From an uncultured Chryseobacterium sp. (GTDB lineage Bacteria > Bacteroidota > Bacteroidia > Flavobacteriales > Weeksellaceae): DNA of 7,309 bases. A model generated the notes under the pieces. It did no database searches, had not been told where the DNA came from, and worked only from the letters and a program-made list of their open reading frames with translations. Below are positions 5,456-7,309 of this stretch, one piece after another (positions within the stretch are counted from its first letter, which is position 1; every line of letters starts with the position of its first letter). Made by a program: the position numbers and the translations under genes. The stretch is from NCBI RefSeq assembly GCF_936933875.1, contig NZ_CAKZIK010000027.1, positions 1 to 7,309 of the forward strand, written 5' to 3'.

Positions 5456-6148
5456 TTATTGAGCGTTTTGAGCGTCTTTGATCATATTCTCATTTGCAGT
5501 AATTGCGAACTCTACTCTTCTGTTTTGAGCTCTACCTGCTTCAGTATCATTGCTTGCAATTGGTTCTTTTTTACCAACTCCCATGGTATGTATTCTGCTG
5601 GACGCAATTCCTTTAGAAACTAAATAGGCTTTCACAGCTGCCGCTCTTCTATCGGAAAGAGAAAGGTTGTACTCGTCAGTACCTTTGCTGTCGGTATGTC
5701 CATAGATATTGATGTTGGTATCAGGATTGTTTTTCAACACTTCAGCCAATTTATCAAGGTTTGCCATCGCCGCGGAAGTCAAATTAGAAGAATCGAATCC
5801 GAAGTTAACCATATTTTCTTTCATGGTAACTTTAATTCCTTCACCCACTCTTTCTACTTCAGCACCTGGTAAAGTTTCCTTGATTTCTTTCGCTTGTTTA
5901 TCCATGTTTCTACCGATAACGTTACCGGCACCACCACCAACGATTCCACCAAGAACTGCACCAGCAGGAGCATTTTTACCTTTACCGATGTTGTTTCCTA
6001 AAACACCTCCAATTACTGCACCAGCAGCGGTACCAATTACGGTTCCTTTTTGTTGGTTATTTGCGTTTTGAACTGATTCACAACTCGTTAACACCAATGA
6101 GGATGAAATGAATAAAGCTGCAATATTGGTTTTATTAAAAATATTCAT
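5456..6148 (-). CDS. OmpA-family lipoprotein with glycine-zipper domain (YiaD/Pal-like)
   Basis: An outer-membrane lipoprotein of 230 residues that should bind peptidoglycan and tie the outer membrane to the wall. The signal peptide ends in a lipobox LTSC with acylated Cys23. Residues about 36-80 form a glycine-zipper segment with repeated GxxxG spacing (GTAAGAVIGGVLG, then AGAVLGGIVGGGAG), likely a membrane-inserted or oligomerising hairpin. The C-terminal OmpA domain runs from about 113 to 216: VNFGFDSSNLT, then IYGHTDSKGTDEYN and LSLSDRRA. Asp153 and Arg168 are spaced exactly as the diaminopimelate-binding Asp271/Arg286 pair of E. coli OmpA, and AQNRRVEF closes the domain. It lies 18 bases after the lipocalin-like gene with no promoter or terminator between, so the two are co-transcribed. 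The short C-terminal tail after 216 is polar. Confidence 0.93.
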   Translation of the reverse strand: MNIFNKTNIAALFISSSLVLTSCESVQNANNQQKGTVIGTAAGAVIGGVLGNNIGKGKNAPAGAVLGGIVGGGAGNVIGRNMDKQAKEIKETLPGAEVERVGEGIKVTMKENMVNFGFDSSNLTSAAMANLDKLAEVLKNNPDTNINIYGHTDSKGTDEYNLSLSDRRAAAVKAYLVSKGIASSRIHTMGVGKKEPIASNDTEAGRAQNRRVEFAITANENMIKDAQNAQ

Positions 6149-6166
6149 AATTAAAAATTTATAAGG

Positions 6167-6646
6167 TTATTTCATGCCTGTTCTGGCAAAGTTATATACG
6201 ATTCTTACATTTTCACCATTGGAAGGAATGTTTTGCTCTAAGCTAAAACCATCAGTAGTTTGGCTAATCAAATTTAAAGAGTAACCTTGGGTTACGGCTT
6301 TCGCTTTTGATCCTTCTAATAATTTTTTGAACTTGAATTCGTTTCCGTTGACTACTTCAAATTTAATTGGCTGAATAACACTTGGACAAGCACCACCACC
6401 GTTCAAAGTATAAGAACCGCTATAGTTATTCGGGATGAGTCTCCAGTGACTTCCAACGAAACATTGCGCATCAGCACCTTCGTCGAAAGGTCTTACTTTG
6501 AAATCCTTGTTGTAATCAACGCTGGTAATTTCCCAGTCGCCTTTCAATTTTAGGAATTCGCTTTTATTTGATTGAGCTGTTTTTGCGGTGGAACAAGAAA
6601 CTGTGAATGCAGCTCCAATGATTCCGACCAATAGTAAATTTTTCAT
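6167..6646 (-). CDS. Lipocalin-like lipoprotein
   Basis: A small secreted lipoprotein of 159 residues. The signal peptide MKNLLLVGIIGAAFTVSC ends at the lipobox VSC with Cys18, so it should be anchored in the envelope. The mature part begins with a low-complexity linker and the GDWEITSVDY segment (36-45), which matches the GxW start of lipocalin-like beta barrels, followed by alternating polar/hydrophobic strands. Cys62 and Cys87 could form a disulfide. The ligand is unknown. The ATG at 6646 was chosen because an in-frame ATG at 6670 adds eight residues before an already complete signal peptide and would lie within the promoter region. It heads an operon with the OmpA-domain lipoprotein, suggesting a joint role in the outer membrane or in envelope stress. 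The lipocalin assignment rests on fold pattern and gene context, so it is less certain than the lipoprotein call. Confidence 0.8.
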   Translation of the reverse strand: MKNLLLVGIIGAAFTVSCSTAKTAQSNKSEFLKLKGDWEITSVDYNKDFKVRPFDEGADAQCFVGSHWRLIPNNYSGSYTLNGGGACPSVIQPIKFEVVNGNEFKFKKLLEGSKAKAVTQGYSLNLISQTTDGFSLEQNIPSNGENVRIVYNFARTGMK

Positions 6647-6667
6647 AGTAATAAAATTATTTAAAAT

Positions 6668-6697
6668 CAAATAACTAAAAACCGTGCCAAGTTCAAA
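6668..6697 (-). promoter_or_regulatory. Promoter region of the lipocalin/OmpA operon, with a sigma-54-like -24 element
   Basis: Two readings overlap. First, TTGGCACGG on the minus strand (6690-6682) is a perfect -24 element of a sigma-54 promoter; at the correct distance the -12 element reads TTAG (6678-6675) where TTGC is expected, so the second half is imperfect. Second, TTTG (6697-6694), an 18-base spacer and GTTATTTG (6675-6668) form a partial match to the Bacteroidota housekeeping promoter. Either would start transcription some 15-20 bases before the ATG at 6646. Confidence 0.5.
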
Positions 6698-6706
6698 AAT
6701 TTAAAT

Positions 6707-6736
6707 AAAAAAAGCCCGAAAAACATCGGGCTTTTT
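6707..6736 (-). terminator. Strong terminator of the subtilisin-like peptidase gene
   Basis: On the minus strand GCCCGA (6731-6726), a six-base loop and TCGGGC (6719-6714) form a GC-rich stem with A-tract and T-tract flanks that extend the pairing, ending in seven Ts (6713-6707). It begins 17 bases after the peptidase stop codon. The A run on the other side means it could also work in the opposite direction, though no plus-strand gene needs it. Confidence 0.9.
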
Positions 6737-6753
6737 GATATTGTGCTGAAAAT

Positions 6754-7309
6754 TTATTTACTTTTCACACGTTTTTTAATAGGCTTTTTCGCAACTGTTG
6801 ATTTTGTTGGCGTTGCTTTGTAGAAGTTGGTATAGGCATATTCGGCAGCTTTACGCACATCGATTACGCCACCCGCTTCAGAAATTAAATCAAATCTATT
6901 GTTCGTATTCGATTTAATCATTGCGTTGACCGAAGATTTATTGGATGTTTTCACCAAAGATTCGATGATTTGTTCCGGTTTCAAATTCGGCATGTAAGCT
7001 AAAAGAACCGAAGCTGCTCCTGCTACAACCGGAGAAGCCATCGAAGTTCCCTGAAGATATTCATACTTTCCATCAGGAACCGTTGAATAAATCTTTTCTC
7101 CCGGCGCAAAAACATTCACCATTTTTTGGTTATAGTTGGAGAAATTTGCTCTCAAAAATTCATTGTCATTGGTGGAAGCTCCTACAACAATCATGTTATT
7201 GATGAATGGTTTCGCGTCATTAACATCTTTAAAGTTTGTTGGGAAATACTGACTCTCAAAAATATTTTCATTTTCGTTTCCTGCTGCTTTCACCAAAAGA
7301 ACACCTTTT
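6754..7309 (-). CDS. Subtilisin-like serine peptidase (S8 family), C-terminal part
   Basis: The reading frame is open to the window edge, so the N-terminal part with the catalytic Asp and His is outside; about 184 residues are visible. The first residues read KGVLLVKAAGNENEN, where the Asn of AAGN is the oxyanion-hole residue. The catalytic serine is in GTSMASPVVAGAASVLL (Ser codon at 7044-7042). NVFAPGEKIYSTVPDG precedes it, as in typical subtilases. After the peptidase domain the chain ends with VIDVRKAAEYAY and a short basic tail (KKPIKKRVKSK). There is no T9SS-type C-terminal sorting domain and no P-domain, so it is probably periplasmic, outer-membrane linked or exported by another route; the N-terminal signal cannot be seen. 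A strong terminator follows. The substrate is unknown. Confidence 0.92.
   Translation of the reverse strand, partial: KGVLLVKAAGNENENIFESQYFPTNFKDVNDAKPFINNMIVVGASTNDNEFLRANFSNYNQKMVNVFAPGEKIYSTVPDGKYEYLQGTSMASPVVAGAASVLLAYMPNLKPEQIIESLVKTSNKSSVNAMIKSNTNNRFDLISEAGGVIDVRKAAEYAYTNFYKATPTKSTVAKKPIKKRVKSK

Noticed and set aside
5709..6071. Plus-strand open frame of 120 codons inside the OmpA-domain gene
   Set aside because: It is the antisense shadow of the glycine-rich segment (Pro/Thr/Ala-rich translation), with no promoter or family signature.
6647..6670. Upstream ATG for the lipocalin-like protein (eight more residues)
   Set aside because: The ATG at 6646 already gives a complete lipoprotein signal peptide with normal charge and length, and the upstream one overlaps the promoter region.

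Overview
The window looks like a chromosomal segment of a low-GC Bacteroidota bacterium, most probably a Flavobacteriia member of the Chryseobacterium/Weeksellaceae type. The grounds are the TAnnTTTG-type -7 promoter boxes (TATTTTTG occurs three times in the right place), weak or absent Shine-Dalgarno sequences, AT-rich intergenic regions, and the character of the proteins (Gly-zipper OmpA lipoprotein paired with a lipocalin-like lipoprotein). The genus is an inference from memory of these families, not from a search. Every gene lies on the minus strand, so transcription runs from high to low coordinates.

Layout in transcription order. (1) 7309-6754: the C-terminal part of a subtilisin-like (S8) serine peptidase, cut by the window edge and closed by a strong terminator. 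(2) 6646-5456: a two-gene envelope operon, a lipocalin-like lipoprotein followed by a Gly-zipper/OmpA-domain lipoprotein, with a promoter region that carries a sigma-54-like -24 element, and a terminator at the end. (3) 5368-1836: a compact four-gene operon encoding a UbiA-type phosphoribosyltransferase, a DprE1-type FAD oxidase, a DprE2-type SDR reductase and a HAD-IB phosphatase, with coupled junctions (TAATG, TAGGATG) and a terminator 8 bases after the last stop. (4) 1753-581: a NifS/IscS-type cysteine desulfurase. (5) 501-184: thioredoxin with its own promoter and terminator. (6) 54-1: the 5' part of a tRNA-Asp(GUC) gene with a clear promoter, its 3' end lying outside the window.

The main biological point is the four-gene operon. 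It contains, in one transcription unit, the steps known from mycobacteria for making polyprenyl-phosphoryl-D-arabinose: transfer of 5-phosphoribose from PRPP to polyprenyl phosphate (UbiA type), removal of the 5-phosphate (candidate: the HAD enzyme), oxidation at C2' (DprE1 type) and reduction with inverted stereochemistry (DprE2 type). This would give the cell an activated D-arabinofuranose donor for a glycan whose identity and transferase are not in the window. The DprE1 homologue has Ala where the mycobacterial enzyme has the cysteine attacked by benzothiazinones. There is no gene-free stretch longer than 300 bases, and no mobile element, CRISPR array or phage gene was seen.
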